From the NCBI GenBank assembly GCA_035447925.1, contig DAOTHY010000040.1:1-20466 (forward strand): a stretch of DNA of 20,466 nt, in the 5' to 3' direction. Shown one piece after another: positions 1 to 8,577 of the stretch (position 1 is the first letter of the stretch; every line of letters starts with the position of its first letter). The notes beneath the pieces were generated by a model, which saw only the letters and a program-made list of their open reading frames with translations, was not told the origin of the DNA and ran no database searches. Made by a program: the position numbers and the translations under genes. Source of the stretch: JASUTC01 sp035447925 (GTDB lineage Bacteria; Thermotogota; Thermotogae; MWEM01).

Positions 1-102
1 CAATGAAAAAACAGTCTCTGCTTCTTTTGCAAACAGAACCGTCCCCATTGACGAAAAACACTCGAAAAACGGATGTTTTTATCTTTTCGTTTATCTTTTA
101 TT

Positions 103-113
103 TATGCTATACT
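103..113 (+). promoter_or_regulatory. Extended -10 promoter for the TPR-CHAT gene
   Basis: TGC directly precedes TATACT (TG at 105-106, hexamer 108-113), an extended -10 of the TGn type. No good -35 lies 16-18 bases upstream, which is acceptable for an extended -10. Transcription would start near 120, leaving a leader of about 65 bases before the ATG at 187. The same TGn-TATAMT form recurs before 14890 and 20138. Confidence 0.5.
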
Positions 114-186
114 TTTACAATGGCATCAGCAGCTATTTGCAAGGAAGCTCAATGGGATTAAAAATTCTGAACATCATGGTGAAAGT

Positions 187-2781
187 ATGGATAACAGGCG
201 TATCAGAGAGCGTATTGAAACGGGAGAAGTCTTTTGGCATCAGGGTGAATACAGCCGGGCTTTGAAGGTGTTTGAGGCTATCGATTTGTCGGTTGCCGAT
301 GCTGGAGAAAAGGCGGAAGTGCTGAATAATCTGGGGGTTTTGCACAAGTCTTTTGGTCATTATGTGCAGGCCGAGAAGCTGTTTGAGCAATCCCTGGCCT
401 GTCGTGAAGCTGTCAGCAAAGCGCCCCTTAACGAGTATATCCACACCCTGAACAACGTGGCGATGGTCAAGAGGATTCTGGGAAAGTATCAAGAGGCTGA
501 ACGGCTTTATCACGATGCCGTGAAGTTGCTGGCCGATAAAGAAATGACCGACACCGATGAATACAACAATCTGTTGAACAACGTCGGTGTTTTTTATCTT
601 TCGCTGGGAATCTACGATAATGCCAAAGAGTATCTGGACCAATCCAGGGAAAGACGGTTGAACAAAAACGGGGAAGACAGTTTCCAATATTTTGAAAGTC
701 TGAATAACCGGGCCTTTTTGGCCACAGAACTGAATAAACCGGCTGAAGCCGGTGAGCTTTTTCTCAAGCTGCTGACATCCCTGGAGAAAAAGGGGCTTGA
801 GTCCCATCCCAATTACGACAAAACACTGAAAAACTACGCTGAGGTTCTGATGGATTCGGGGGAAAATCAAGAGGCCGTCAAACTTCTGGAACAAGTCTGT
901 GCCCGCCAACGTCAATCCGGCAGACAAAACACCGCCGAACACGTTGCCTTTTTGGACGCATACGCAAGGGCGTTAAGCGAGATTGAAGGTGCAGATTTCA
1001 AGAAAATCGTTGAGGTATATGACGAAGCCCTGGGTATTTTACGCAAACAGCATTTAACCCACACCCTCCAATACACAAAATGCTTATCCGGAAGGGCTCA
1101 GACTCTCGAACGGGCAGGGCGGTATCAGGCGGCTTTTTCCAATTTGACCAAAGCCCTTATCATTCAAAATGATCTGATGGGGGAGATGGGCTTCAGCCTG
1201 TCTGAGCAGGAGGCCCTGCAACTGCTGGAGAACATCCGGCGTGAAAGCGGTCTGGCCCTGGCGCTGCTGGTGAATCACTTTCCTCTTACTCGGAAAAAGA
1301 TAAAGGAAATCTATCAACAAGTGGCCTTGAGAAAATCAGCTGTGTTTGAGATGACCCTGATGCAGCATCGGATCATCACCCGGTTGGGCGATGAAAAAGG
1401 GCAAACGGATAACGATGAGCTCATGAAGCTGCTGGATAAATACAGAGATTTGAAAGCCGCACCTCTCAAGGAATCCGAGGCCGGTGAGACGGAAACACAG
1501 ACGAGAGAGGCACTGGAGAAAGTAAAAAAAGAGTTGCTCATCCAACTGAATCTTCAAGAAGGGGTTAATCTCCTCCAAAGGGTAGAGGTTGAAAAAGTCT
1601 GCGGGAAAATGGCTGAAGACACGCTGATCATGGATTTCTATCACAACCGATTGACGGACCAATACCTGCTGTTCACCCTGTCGGCGTCCGAAGATGTCCG
1701 ATTATTCCAAATCGGCCCGGTTCGTGACATCGACTCGCAAATTGAAGCCTACAGAAGCCTGATTTGTGAATCAACGGATACCGATGCAATCGAGAAGGCC
1801 GCAAGAAGATTGTTCAAACGGTTCTTTCGATTTCTGAAAACAGCCAAACTGAACATGCCCGCCAAGTTAATCCTATCAACCGTCGGGAATTTGTCAAAAT
1901 GCCCCTTTGAAACCCTGATCACTGAAAAGGGCGACTATTTAACCGATGTCACATTGGTCAAATACATCCCCACCGTCAAGGAAATCAGTGGCGGGTTTGA
2001 ATCATCCGGCTCAAAAACTGCCACCATCATCACGGATCCCGATTACGATTATCCCGGGACGGCCCCTGATGATACCCAAACGGAAAATGACGATGGAGAT
2101 TCGAAAAAGACACGCAGCGGCGGGATAAGCAACGGATATCACAGACTGCACGGGACAAAGACGGAAGGGGAAAAGATTACCGCCTTGTTGAAGAAAAACC
2201 ACTGGCAGGTGGATTCCCACTTATGCGGTAAAAGCGCTCTGGATAAAAGGGTGAAGGCTCTCGCCGGCAGTCAAATCATCCACATGGCCACTCACGGCTT
2301 TTTCAAAAGGGATGGGTTGAAAATCAACCCCCTGCACAAAAGCGGTCTGGTGTTTACGGGCATCAATTCGGTTTTGAAGCAGCCCGAACGCCTGAATCCA
2401 CAGCAGCAGGAAGAGATTCAAGATGCCACACTCAGTGCTTACGACATGATGAACATGAAGCTGAAAGGCACGCAGCTGCTGGTTCTGTCAGCTTGTGAAA
2501 CGGGCCTGGGTGAATACGTTCCCGGCAACGGAATCATCGGCCTGCAACGGGCTGCTTTTCTGGCAGGTGTTCAAAGCATGGTCATGACCCTCTGGAAGAT
2601 CCCGGACAGCCGGACGGTGACGTTTATGGAAATCTTCTATCGCAAATACCTTCAGACAAATGAACCCGAGCAAGCCCTCAAAGAAGCGAGGGATGAGTTA
2701 ATCGACCGGCTGAATGCCGAAAAAGGCTATGCAGACCCCTACATCTGGGGAGCCTTTGTTTACCTGGACAGCAAAATCTAA
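187..2781 (+). CDS. TPR-repeat CHAT-domain (caspase-like) protein
   Basis: An 864-aa protein with two parts. Residues about 10-350 hold seven or eight tandem TPRs of the kinesin-light-chain spacing (repeated NNLGVL/NNVAMV and AExLYxxAV signatures). Residues about 475-862 form a CHAT domain, a clan CD protease fold named for caspases and HetF associated with TPRs. The presumed catalytic pair is visible: His703 in HMATHGF and Cys770 in LSACETGLG, followed by the usual GLQRAAFLAGV and the C-terminal DPYIWGAFVY block. There is no signal peptide, so it should be cytosolic. The start at 187 follows GGTGAAAG at short spacing and lies after the promoter at 103-113; an in-frame ATG at 73 lies before that promoter and would add a poor N-terminus. 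The TPRs probably bind a partner or trigger that controls the protease (inference). The next gene begins 36 bases downstream, so they are probably cotranscribed. Confidence 0.93.
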   Translation: MDNRRIRERIETGEVFWHQGEYSRALKVFEAIDLSVADAGEKAEVLNNLGVLHKSFGHYVQAEKLFEQSLACREAVSKAPLNEYIHTLNNVAMVKRILGKYQEAERLYHDAVKLLADKEMTDTDEYNNLLNNVGVFYLSLGIYDNAKEYLDQSRERRLNKNGEDSFQYFESLNNRAFLATELNKPAEAGELFLKLLTSLEKKGLESHPNYDKTLKNYAEVLMDSGENQEAVKLLEQVCARQRQSGRQNTAEHVAFLDAYARALSEIEGADFKKIVEVYDEALGILRKQHLTHTLQYTKCLSGRAQTLERAGRYQAAFSNLTKALIIQNDLMGEMGFSLSEQEALQLLENIRRESGLALALLVNHFPLTRKKIKEIYQQVALRKSAVFEMTLMQHRIITRLGDEKGQTDNDELMKLLDKYRDLKAAPLKESEAGETETQTREALEKVKKELLIQLNLQEGVNLLQRVEVEKVCGKMAEDTLIMDFYHNRLTDQYLLFTLSASEDVRLFQIGPVRDIDSQIEAYRSLICESTDTDAIEKAARRLFKRFFRFLKTAKLNMPAKLILSTVGNLSKCPFETLITEKGDYLTDVTLVKYIPTVKEISGGFESSGSKTATIITDPDYDYPGTAPDDTQTENDDGDSKKTRSGGISNGYHRLHGTKTEGEKITALLKKNHWQVDSHLCGKSALDKRVKALAGSQIIHMATHGFFKRDGLKINPLHKSGLVFTGINSVLKQPERLNPQQQEEIQDATLSAYDMMNMKLKGTQLLVLSACETGLGEYVPGNGIIGLQRAAFLAGVQSMVMTLWKIPDSRTVTFMEIFYRKYLQTNEPEQALKEARDELIDRLNAEKGYADPYIWGAFVYLDSKI

Positions 2782-2817
2782 AAAGAGCAGGCCATCAAAA
2801 AAGGGGGGACGGTGAAC

Positions 2818-4146
2818 ATGAAAAAAAGTCTGGTTATCTTGGGGATGCTGATTGTTTTCGCCATAACGGGCGTTTGCGGCTTGGGCATCATCAACGAACT
2901 CGCCGGTGATTCAAGAAACGCAAACACAACATCTCTCAAAGAGTCGGTCATCCTCTACGAAGACGATCCGCTTGCCGAACTCCATAATCTGCTGGAATCG
3001 GATTTTCTCAACGCAGTAAGCCGATATACCCCTTTCTTAACGGTCCTGGATCAGACCGGGCGGATTCTTCATCTCAACAGCGGGACGAGCCTGGATGTGT
3101 CAGCCTTTACGGATGAGAGAAAAGCCTCCCAACACCGCTTACTTCTTCTATTTACTGAAAAAGAGGCCTTGTCCCGACTCCAGGGCGCAGAAACCTTGGA
3201 ACGCTTATACGAGACCATCAAAGACGACCGATATTATATGAAAACCACCCGGCTCTACATCAACACCTACCCCGTCACCTATCCGGTGGGCATCCTGCAT
3301 GAGGACCTACTGTGGGATGTATATGTGGATGGAATCAGTCGGGAGGATGCCTCGAAGCTGGCCCTGAGTCCGGGACCGCATGAGATATCCTGTCCCCAAC
3401 TGGTCATGTACAACACGGATCCACCCTTTAAACACTACAGCCTGTTGGTTAGAGAACAGGAGCACACTCAGCTGTTTTACCTGCCCGAAAAACAAACAGC
3501 CCATTTCGAATTTCACTTGAACAAGGCCGGTGATTTTTTAGAGGGTAAAACACTGGAAATCATTGCCCTGCGTTTCATTCCCCTCAACCAACAAATCATT
3601 TATGCACAAGAGGTCCTGTTCAGCAGTCAAATCAAAGAAAACAAAGCACAAATCCAACTGAATCAAGCCATCCAATACGACAATCTGATGAGCTTGAGAA
3701 CCAGTATCCCGGATGAGGATCATTCGAACGAACTGTTCCGGAAATTTTATGCCATCCCAAACAACCGGCAGGATGTGGCATTTTCAAATTCCTTCGATTT
3801 TCTCAATGAAAAACAGGTCTACGAACTCATGATCGGCGATGACAACAGCGTTTCCATCATGGACACGGAATGGCACACCCAGCTGGTCACCAGAGCCTTT
3901 GTTGAAACGGAAACAACCCGGAAAACCGGAGAAGAAATTGAAGCCCAACACCGGAAAATCGTCATTACCTCAAATCAACCCACAACCGATCTCTATCTGA
4001 ACGACACCTATGTGGGAACAGCCCCGCTAACGCTTTGGCTGTCAAAGACGCAATCATACATTGTAAAAGCCGTTTACGCAGGCGACAGTCAAACGAAGAC
4101 CATCAATCCGGTGGTGGCGCTCGAAGAGATCGAATTTGAATTTTAA
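2818..4146 (+). CDS. Exported PEGA-domain protein, cassette 1
   Basis: A 442-aa protein with an N-terminal hydrophobic segment (residues about 4-24, a signal peptide or anchor) and a C-terminal PEGA-like domain (about 380-440). The PEGA signature is visible as DLYLNDTYVGTAPLTLWL. PEGA is a small beta domain usually found on the outer face of the membrane and linked to surface-layer or wall contact. The middle 350 residues are beta-rich and not recognised, but the spacing of an LALSPG motif and a SIMDTEW motif before PEGA is repeated in the protein at 14890-15807 (LFLSPG, SLFESEW), so the two are paralogues. ATG 2818 is preferred over GTG 2812 because the AAGGGGGG at 2801-2808 sits nine bases upstream. 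The order PEGA, small PDZ, WD40-caspase is the same as in the second cassette. Confidence 0.8.
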   Translation: MKKSLVILGMLIVFAITGVCGLGIINELAGDSRNANTTSLKESVILYEDDPLAELHNLLESDFLNAVSRYTPFLTVLDQTGRILHLNSGTSLDVSAFTDERKASQHRLLLLFTEKEALSRLQGAETLERLYETIKDDRYYMKTTRLYINTYPVTYPVGILHEDLLWDVYVDGISREDASKLALSPGPHEISCPQLVMYNTDPPFKHYSLLVREQEHTQLFYLPEKQTAHFEFHLNKAGDFLEGKTLEIIALRFIPLNQQIIYAQEVLFSSQIKENKAQIQLNQAIQYDNLMSLRTSIPDEDHSNELFRKFYAIPNNRQDVAFSNSFDFLNEKQVYELMIGDDNSVSIMDTEWHTQLVTRAFVETETTRKTGEEIEAQHRKIVITSNQPTTDLYLNDTYVGTAPLTLWLSKTQSYIVKAVYAGDSQTKTINPVVALEEIEFEF

Positions 4147-4192
4147 TGTAGGGAATTTGAGTAGAACGACTATCATCTGAGAGGTGAGACAA

Positions 4193-4350
4193 ATGAAAAA
4201 GATTCTATTGGTATTTCTGATTGTATGTATAGCCTCCAACATCCTGGCGATCACTTTGGGTGTGAGCGTTTACGATCAGCGTATTCGCATGAACAACCTG
4301 ACCTTTGACACAGTGAAAGTGGCCAGTGTTGTGGAAGACTCTATCGCATC
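4193..4350 (+). CDS. Small exported PDZ protein, 3' end lost in assembly gap
   Basis: The visible 52 codons encode a signal peptide (MKKILLVFLIVCIASNILA) followed at once by ITLGVSV and the beginning of a PDZ-like domain (VKVASVVEDSIAS). The start matches the protein at 10038 closely: ITLGVSV against VTLGVYV, and VVEDSIAS against VNDDSLAS. That relative continues with NFIRPGDMIISV, the PDZ GD loop, which here would fall in the N run. GAGAGGTGAG at 4180-4188 is a good ribosome site for ATG 4193. By comparison with the two full relatives (149 and 155 aa), about 290-310 bases of this gene are missing. Confidence 0.75.
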
Positions 4351-4450
4351 NNNNNNNNNNNNNNNNNNNNNNNNNNNNNNNNNNNNNNNNNNNNNNNNNN
4401 NNNNNNNNNNNNNNNNNNNNNNNNNNNNNNNNNNNNNNNNNNNNNNNNNN
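4351..4450. other. Assembly gap (100 N)
   Basis: Exactly 100 N, a common placeholder for a scaffold gap of unknown size. It cuts between a small PDZ gene and a PDZ-WD40-caspase gene. From the second cassette, the true gap should hold roughly 290-310 bases finishing the small gene plus about 50-70 bases for the signal peptide of the next. Similar PDZ-coding stretches nearby may explain why the assembly broke here. Confidence 0.98.
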
Positions 4451-4452
4451 TG

Positions 4453-7400
4453 TTTTCAAACAGTCCCTTCAAGCTGGGGGTTTATCTGGACGGCTTGACG
4501 GTGCAGATGGTTCGCAGCGACGGACCGGCAGGCGGGTTGATCAAAAGAGGCGATGAAATCCTGGCGGTCCGCCGCTTAAGTGATGAAGAAAAGACCCGGG
4601 AGAAAAACTACATGGGAAAAAGCCTCACGGTCACAGACCCCATCCCCGCTCAAGACCTGCTGGAAACCAATCTGGAGCTGGATGCGGTGCTAAAGACAGT
4701 CAACCCGGGGGATGTGGTGCTGGTCTGGGTGAACAGAGGCGGTCAGGTCAAAAAGGTGTATATCCCCTCGGAAGAAACACTCCCGGAAGCCCCGACGGTC
4801 TTTGTGGATAGGGGCCAACACCGTTCGTTTATCACGAAAATCGACATCCTGGAAGGGGAAAACATCCTTGTCACGGCGTCCAAAGACAAAACCCTCAAGG
4901 CCTTTGACCTGGAAACGGGAGAACTGATCCGGACCTTTTATCCTCCCTTTGGAACGGGAAAAGAAGGCGAGCTCATCAGCGTGTCCATCTCGCCAAAAAC
5001 AAAAGACATCGCCTGCGGTGCCTGGCTCAATTCCTGGGAACAGGGCGGGGTCATCTATATCTTTGATTTTGATACCGGCCGGATCAAACACACCCTGCGC
5101 ATCCCCAACGTGTCCCATCATATGCAGTATTCAAACAGCGGCAAATACCTGGTGGTCTCATTGGCCTGGGGAAACGGCGTGCAGTTGTACGACGGTGAAA
5201 CCTTACAGCTGCTGGACCATGCCCAGCAATTTTGGACTGCCACCTCCTACTGGTGTGACATCAGCAGAGACGAGCAACGAATTATTGCCGGCTCAAAAGC
5301 GAACGGTCTGTATCTGTATGCCATTCAAGATGAAAAACTCAACCTGATCAAGCACGAAAGCCGCTACGCCGGCCGGACAATCTACAACAGTGTCTTTTCC
5401 AACGATGGCCAACGCATTGCCCTCACCTTTTTAGATGAAAACACCAACGCCATTGAAATCCTCTCATCACATACCCTTGAACCCCTTTACAGCCTGAACA
5501 CAAAAGGCATCGAAGACAAACTGTTTTCCGTAGCCTGGACAGCCGATGACAAACAAATCGTTGCCGCCGGACAAAACGAGAACAGAAAAACATCCCTTTA
5601 CACCTGGGAATACGCCGGCCGGGGCAAACGGGAACAGATTCCGCTGAACACCGAATGGATCGACCACATCAGGGCTTATCGGGACGGGATTGTCTATGCC
5701 TCCTACGACCCGGTCTGGGGTGTCGTGGCAGATGGCAAAGCAGTTTACAGGAACCAAAGCAGCTGCGTTGATGCAAGGGACTTTGCCCGACAGCTTGAAA
5801 TCGATCCCTCGGGAACGCTGATCAAATACACCAACAGCACAACAGACAAACGGATGGTTTTCGATGTCCTGAATCGCCGGTTGACGGAAGAAGCCTATTT
5901 TCCGGGACATTTCGAATACCTGCCCCCCATCACTTCCGCTTTAAATATCGCCAATTGGAAGGATTCCACCCAGCTGATGCTGGACGGGTTTTATCTGGCC
6001 AAAGACGAGCTGGAAAAATCCAAAGTCCTGGCCATCAACCCTGCCGATGACAGTTTTCTCATCGGCACCGAATGGCATCTGATCTGTTATGACAGCCTGG
6101 GATCGGTTCAGTGGCAACAACCCGCCCCTTCCATCACCTATTACGTCAACACCGTCAACGCCGGCAAGCAATACGTGGCCCTGTTCGGTGACGGTACCAT
6201 GAGATGGTATCGGGCAAGTGACGGGGAAAACCTCCTGAACCTGTATCTGGATCGGCAGACGGATGAATGGATACTCTGGACACAAAACGGTTACTACGCC
6301 TGCAGCAAAAACATGGATGAACAGTTGAAATGGCGAATCAACACGGATAAGGACAACGCATCTGATGTCTACCCCTTCAGCCGGTATTCCGAAGCCTTTC
6401 ACGATACCCTGCTGACCATCCTCACCCTTTTTGAGAATAAAACCGATATGGAAATCCTATACGAAAGAGATCAGCGGGTGAAACGGATCGATGACTTTGA
6501 AAAGCCCCCACGGATCAACAAAGTGTCCATCAGCGAACAGGAGGGGGAATGGATCAAACTGCTCTTAGAAACGGATTCAATCCAAACCTGTCACCCTTTA
6601 ATCTACATCAACGCCAAAAAGCAGAATGATGTAAACTACAGTGTGAAAGGAACCACCATCAGTGCACAAACCCAATTGGCGGGGGGAACCAACCAACTGA
6701 CCGTTCAACTGCAAACCGAACAGGGAATCAAGTCAAATCCCCACTTTTTGACCCTCAACGGCCCAAAAGCCGAGACAATCCACAGAGATTTGTATTTGTT
6801 AGCAATCGGCGTCAACGATTACCTGAATCATCAGCCGTTGAATTATTGTATCAACGATGCCCAACAAACGGCTCAACAATTCCGGACCATTCGGGCATCC
6901 ATCGACAAAAACCATCACGTTGCCATCATCACAGATAAGGGTTTTAACGAACAAGCGATAACCGGCTACATCGATTCCGTCAAAGACATCATTGGCAAAG
7001 ACGACATCTTCGTCTTTTACTATTCCGGACACGGTATATCCCACGCCCAATCCAACCGCTACGGCTTTTCCATGATCCATGCCAACGGAGACTATCTCAC
7101 ATTTGAAACCCTTCAAAAACACCTTGAAAAGATTCGGGCCCAAAACATGATCCTTCTCATCGACGCCTGTCATTCAGGTGTACTGGCCGACACCGTCATC
7201 AGAGGGGTCTTTGAAGAAGACCTGTACTCCCTGAACGAAAAAACCGGTATCAACGTGTTCACCTCCTCCCAATCCAGAGAAGCCAGCACGGAATGGGAAA
7301 CCCTGGAACACGGCCTGTTCACCTACACACTCTTGAACAGCTTCTACTCCCTGGATGATCCCCTGATCAGCGTTCACGAAATCGCCGCCAACATCAAAAA

Positions 7401-7494
7401 CCAGGCTGAACACCTTGCCGGACAGCTGAACACCACCCCCGTTTACCCGAAGATTCTCCTCACCGGATATGATTTTGTGATTGGAGAAAAATAA
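4453..7494 (+). CDS. PDZ-WD40-Ig-like-caspase (peptidase C14) protein, cassette 1, 5' partial
   Basis: At least 1013 aa; the true start is in the gap, and a TTG at 4495 is inside the PDZ domain, not a start. Visible order (residues counted from 4453): a PDZ-like domain beginning FKLGVYLDGLTVQM with the loop GGLIKRGDEILAV; a WD40-type beta-propeller about 125-610 with diverged blades (ILVTASKDKTLKAFDLETG); an Ig-like beta segment about 685-770; and a caspase domain about 775-1010. The catalytic dyad is intact: His in YYSGHG (codon 7030-7032) and Cys in LIDACHSG (codon 7168-7170), followed by FTSSQSREASTE and EHGLFTYTLL. Such proteins are metacaspase-like peptidases gated by WD40 interaction domains. 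The paralogue at 16263 begins with a signal peptide, so this protein is probably exported too (inference). It closes the CHAT-PEGA-PDZ-caspase run. Confidence 0.92.
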   Translation, partial: FSNSPFKLGVYLDGLTVQMVRSDGPAGGLIKRGDEILAVRRLSDEEKTREKNYMGKSLTVTDPIPAQDLLETNLELDAVLKTVNPGDVVLVWVNRGGQVKKVYIPSEETLPEAPTVFVDRGQHRSFITKIDILEGENILVTASKDKTLKAFDLETGELIRTFYPPFGTGKEGELISVSISPKTKDIACGAWLNSWEQGGVIYIFDFDTGRIKHTLRIPNVSHHMQYSNSGKYLVVSLAWGNGVQLYDGETLQLLDHAQQFWTATSYWCDISRDEQRIIAGSKANGLYLYAIQDEKLNLIKHESRYAGRTIYNSVFSNDGQRIALTFLDENTNAIEILSSHTLEPLYSLNTKGIEDKLFSVAWTADDKQIVAAGQNENRKTSLYTWEYAGRGKREQIPLNTEWIDHIRAYRDGIVYASYDPVWGVVADGKAVYRNQSSCVDARDFARQLEIDPSGTLIKYTNSTTDKRMVFDVLNRRLTEEAYFPGHFEYLPPITSALNIANWKDSTQLMLDGFYLAKDELEKSKVLAINPADDSFLIGTEWHLICYDSLGSVQWQQPAPSITYYVNTVNAGKQYVALFGDGTMRWYRASDGENLLNLYLDRQTDEWILWTQNGYYACSKNMDEQLKWRINTDKDNASDVYPFSRYSEAFHDTLLTILTLFENKTDMEILYERDQRVKRIDDFEKPPRINKVSISEQEGEWIKLLLETDSIQTCHPLIYINAKKQNDVNYSVKGTTISAQTQLAGGTNQLTVQLQTEQGIKSNPHFLTLNGPKAETIHRDLYLLAIGVNDYLNHQPLNYCINDAQQTAQQFRTIRASIDKNHHVAIITDKGFNEQAITGYIDSVKDIIGKDDIFVFYYSGHGISHAQSNRYGFSMIHANGDYLTFETLQKHLEKIRAQNMILLIDACHSGVLADTVIRGVFEEDLYSLNEKTGINVFTSSQSREASTEWETLEHGLFTYTLLNSFYSLDDPLISVHEIAANIKNQAEHLAGQLNTTPVYPKILLTGYDFVIGEK

Positions 7495-7505
7495 CAAATT
7501 CCCCC

Positions 7506-7543
7506 TTGCGGAAAAAAGAAAAAGGTCAGGTATATAAGCTGAC
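7506..7543 (+). promoter_or_regulatory. Putative promoter with overlapping inverted repeat, copy 1
   Basis: TTGCGG at 7506 and TATATA at 7531 could act as -35 and -10, but the spacing of 19 is long. GTCAG (7525-7529) and CTGAC (7539-7543) form an inverted repeat flanking the presumed -10, a possible operator. The arrangement is kept in the second copy at 9333-9370. Confidence 0.35.
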
Positions 7544-7570
7544 AGTCAAAAAACAAAGGGAGGAATTAAA

Positions 7571-8017
7571 ATGAAAAAGACGCTATTTTTATTAACGGTG
7601 GCAGCGGTACTTTTAAGTGCCATGACCATGGCAAACGGATTGAGACTGGGGATATCCGCAGTGGACAACTATGGCGGGGGAGCCAGAATTGTGGATGTTT
7701 TCTACGGCTATCCGGCCTACGGGCAACTGTGCCCGGGCGATGTCATCACTCATGTGGGCTATTACAGAGGCGGCGGTCATGTCATGATGTACAACAACTA
7801 CTGCACCTTCGGCAACATCACCATCCACGTCAACAATCCCCAGGGAACATGGGTATCCGGATCGAGACACCTGCAATCGCTCATCTTCGGAGCCCCTTAC
7901 AGTGGACTGGTTACCCTTTGGGTCAACCGAAACGGCTATCGCTTCATGCTGGTGATCCAACTTAGAAACCCCGGTTACGGTGGATCACAACCTATCGTTT
8001 GTTCGGTGGGACCATAA
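7571..8017 (+). CDS. Small exported PDZ-like protein, copy 1
   Basis: 148 aa with a clear signal peptide (MKKTLFLLTVAAVLLSAMTM, then ANG) followed at once by LRLGISAV. LGI sits where the PDZ carboxylate-binding loop is expected, and QLCPGDVITHV is the PDZ GD loop. The end (GLVTLWVNRNGYRFMLVIQL) matches the last strands of a PDZ domain. The middle is rich in Gly, Tyr and Asn. It would be a free, single-domain exported peptide-binding protein; its partner is not visible here. GGGAGGAAT just before the ATG is a strong ribosome site. It differs from the copy at 9398 by two residues: Arg99 (Gly there) and Pro134 (Leu there). It may be cotranscribed with the caspase gene 76 bases upstream or use its own promoter. 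Confidence 0.8.
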   Translation: MKKTLFLLTVAAVLLSAMTMANGLRLGISAVDNYGGGARIVDVFYGYPAYGQLCPGDVITHVGYYRGGGHVMMYNNYCTFGNITIHVNNPQGTWVSGSRHLQSLIFGAPYSGLVTLWVNRNGYRFMLVIQLRNPGYGGSQPIVCSVGP

Positions 8018-8060
8018 AAAACTGCTAAAACGCGGTGGACAGATTCCTGTCCTCCTCTGT

Positions 8061-8270
8061 TTAATATGGGCCTGCTGAATAACTCAAACCCCTTGCCATT
8101 ATTTCTTTTCAGAAGTATTTCACTGATTAAGGTGCATGGACTTGTGGAACAGTCCTTGAAGTTTTTGTAGAGCAAAACTTCATAGTAAAGAAGGAAAAAA
8201 CTTGCATCGGACGTTGAGAAACACACCTCTAAGGGAGTGATTTTACGTTTTTCAGCAAGCCCCTAATTAG
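8061..8270 (+). mobile_element. MITE-like element, copy A
   Basis: About 210 bases without a coding frame, bounded by imperfect inverted repeats: 8061-8083 (core GGGCCTGCTGAATAAC) and 8247-8270 (reverse complement core GGGGCTTGCTGAAAAAC), 18 of 23 aligned positions matching. The same ends and internal blocks (AGTCCTTGAAGTTTT; GATTTTA-GTTTTTCAG) occur in opposite orientation at 12309-12526. An internal perfect 9-base inverted repeat lies at 8157-8165 and 8174-8182. It has the size and build of a non-autonomous element; the parent transposase is not in the window. It lies directly after the decayed hairpin of the first PDZ copy. Confidence 0.65.
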
Positions 8271-8308
8271 AAAATTTAAGAACTTTCAAAATAAAAGGGA
8301 GGAATACG

Positions 8309-8512
8309 ATGGTTATTCATGTATCAAACGGAAAATCAGGAGATGAACTGCATATTTCATGGGGAAGCGGATTGATGACACACTCTGATGCGAGAGTTGA
8401 TAGCAACGGAAATGCAAGGGTCAATTGTTCATCCGGCAGCGGCAGAATTCTCATCAACGGAAAACAAGTTTACAGCGGTTATATTTCAGACGGTTTGAGT
8501 GTTTCAAAATAA
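8309..8512 (+). CDS. Small protein of unknown function (67 aa)
   Basis: A short ORF with a good ribosome site (GGGAGGAAT, about six bases before ATG). It has no signal peptide or membrane segment. The product is Gly/Ser/Asn-rich with alternating hydrophobic residues (ARVNCSSGSGRILINGKQVY), suggesting a small beta fold. I do not recognise it. It sits in an AT-rich insert between the two PDZ copies, just after MITE-like copy A, and ends 65 bases before the lipoprotein gene, separated from it by a hairpin. Confidence 0.55.
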   Translation: MVIHVSNGKSGDELHISWGSGLMTHSDARVDSNGNARVNCSSGSGRILINGKQVYSGYISDGLSVSK

Positions 8513-8530
8513 CATCAAAAACATTATCAA

Positions 8531-8555
8531 AGACCCTTCTGGTATTGAGGGGTCT
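8531..8555 (+). terminator. Hairpin between the 67-aa ORF and the lipoprotein gene
   Basis: AGACCCTTC (8531-8539) pairs with GAGGGGTCT (8547-8555), nine pairs including one G-U, with a 7-base loop, followed by only a short T stretch. It may be a weak terminator or an attenuator controlling the downstream gene. Confidence 0.4.
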
Positions 8556-8577
8556 ATTTCTAGAGGAGGACATTTTT

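Larger units (their letters stand above)
7496..8058 (+). repeat. Direct repeat copy 1: promoter, PDZ gene, hairpin
   Basis: This stretch recurs at 9323-9887, offset 1827 bases. Homology runs from AAATTCCCCCTTGCGG, through the whole gene, to CTGTCCTCCTCT. The leader differs by one base; the gene differs at roughly eight positions by eye. In this copy the terminal hairpin is decayed: only the inner GGACAG/CTGTCC still pairs perfectly. Confidence 0.95.

Noticed and set aside
39..46. CCGTCCCC here and its complement GGGGACGG at 9177-9184 as a dispersed REP-like repeat
   Set aside because: Only eight bases are shared, flanks differ, and there is no transposase or other copy in the window; too short to call.
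73..186. N-terminal extension of the TPR-CHAT protein from ATG 73
   Set aside because: It would start upstream of the best promoter, has no ribosome site and no conserved features; ATG 187 fits better.
133..942. Long minus-strand open frame opposite the TPR-CHAT gene
   Set aside because: It is the shadow of a strongly supported gene and has no domain or ribosome site of its own.
4351..4450. Single fused gene across the N run
   Set aside because: The paralogous cassette has two separate genes here, and the gap length is unknown, so frame across it means nothing.
7729..7965. Alternative frame inside the duplicated PDZ gene, also open at 9556-9918
   Set aside because: Its conservation is explained by the DNA duplication; the product is low-complexity and there is no start signal.
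8562..8572. AGAGGAGGACA shared by the lipoprotein ribosome site and the hairpin at 9860 as a repeat
   Set aside because: A purine-rich Shine-Dalgarno sequence explains the first and the duplication hairpin the second; flanks do not match.
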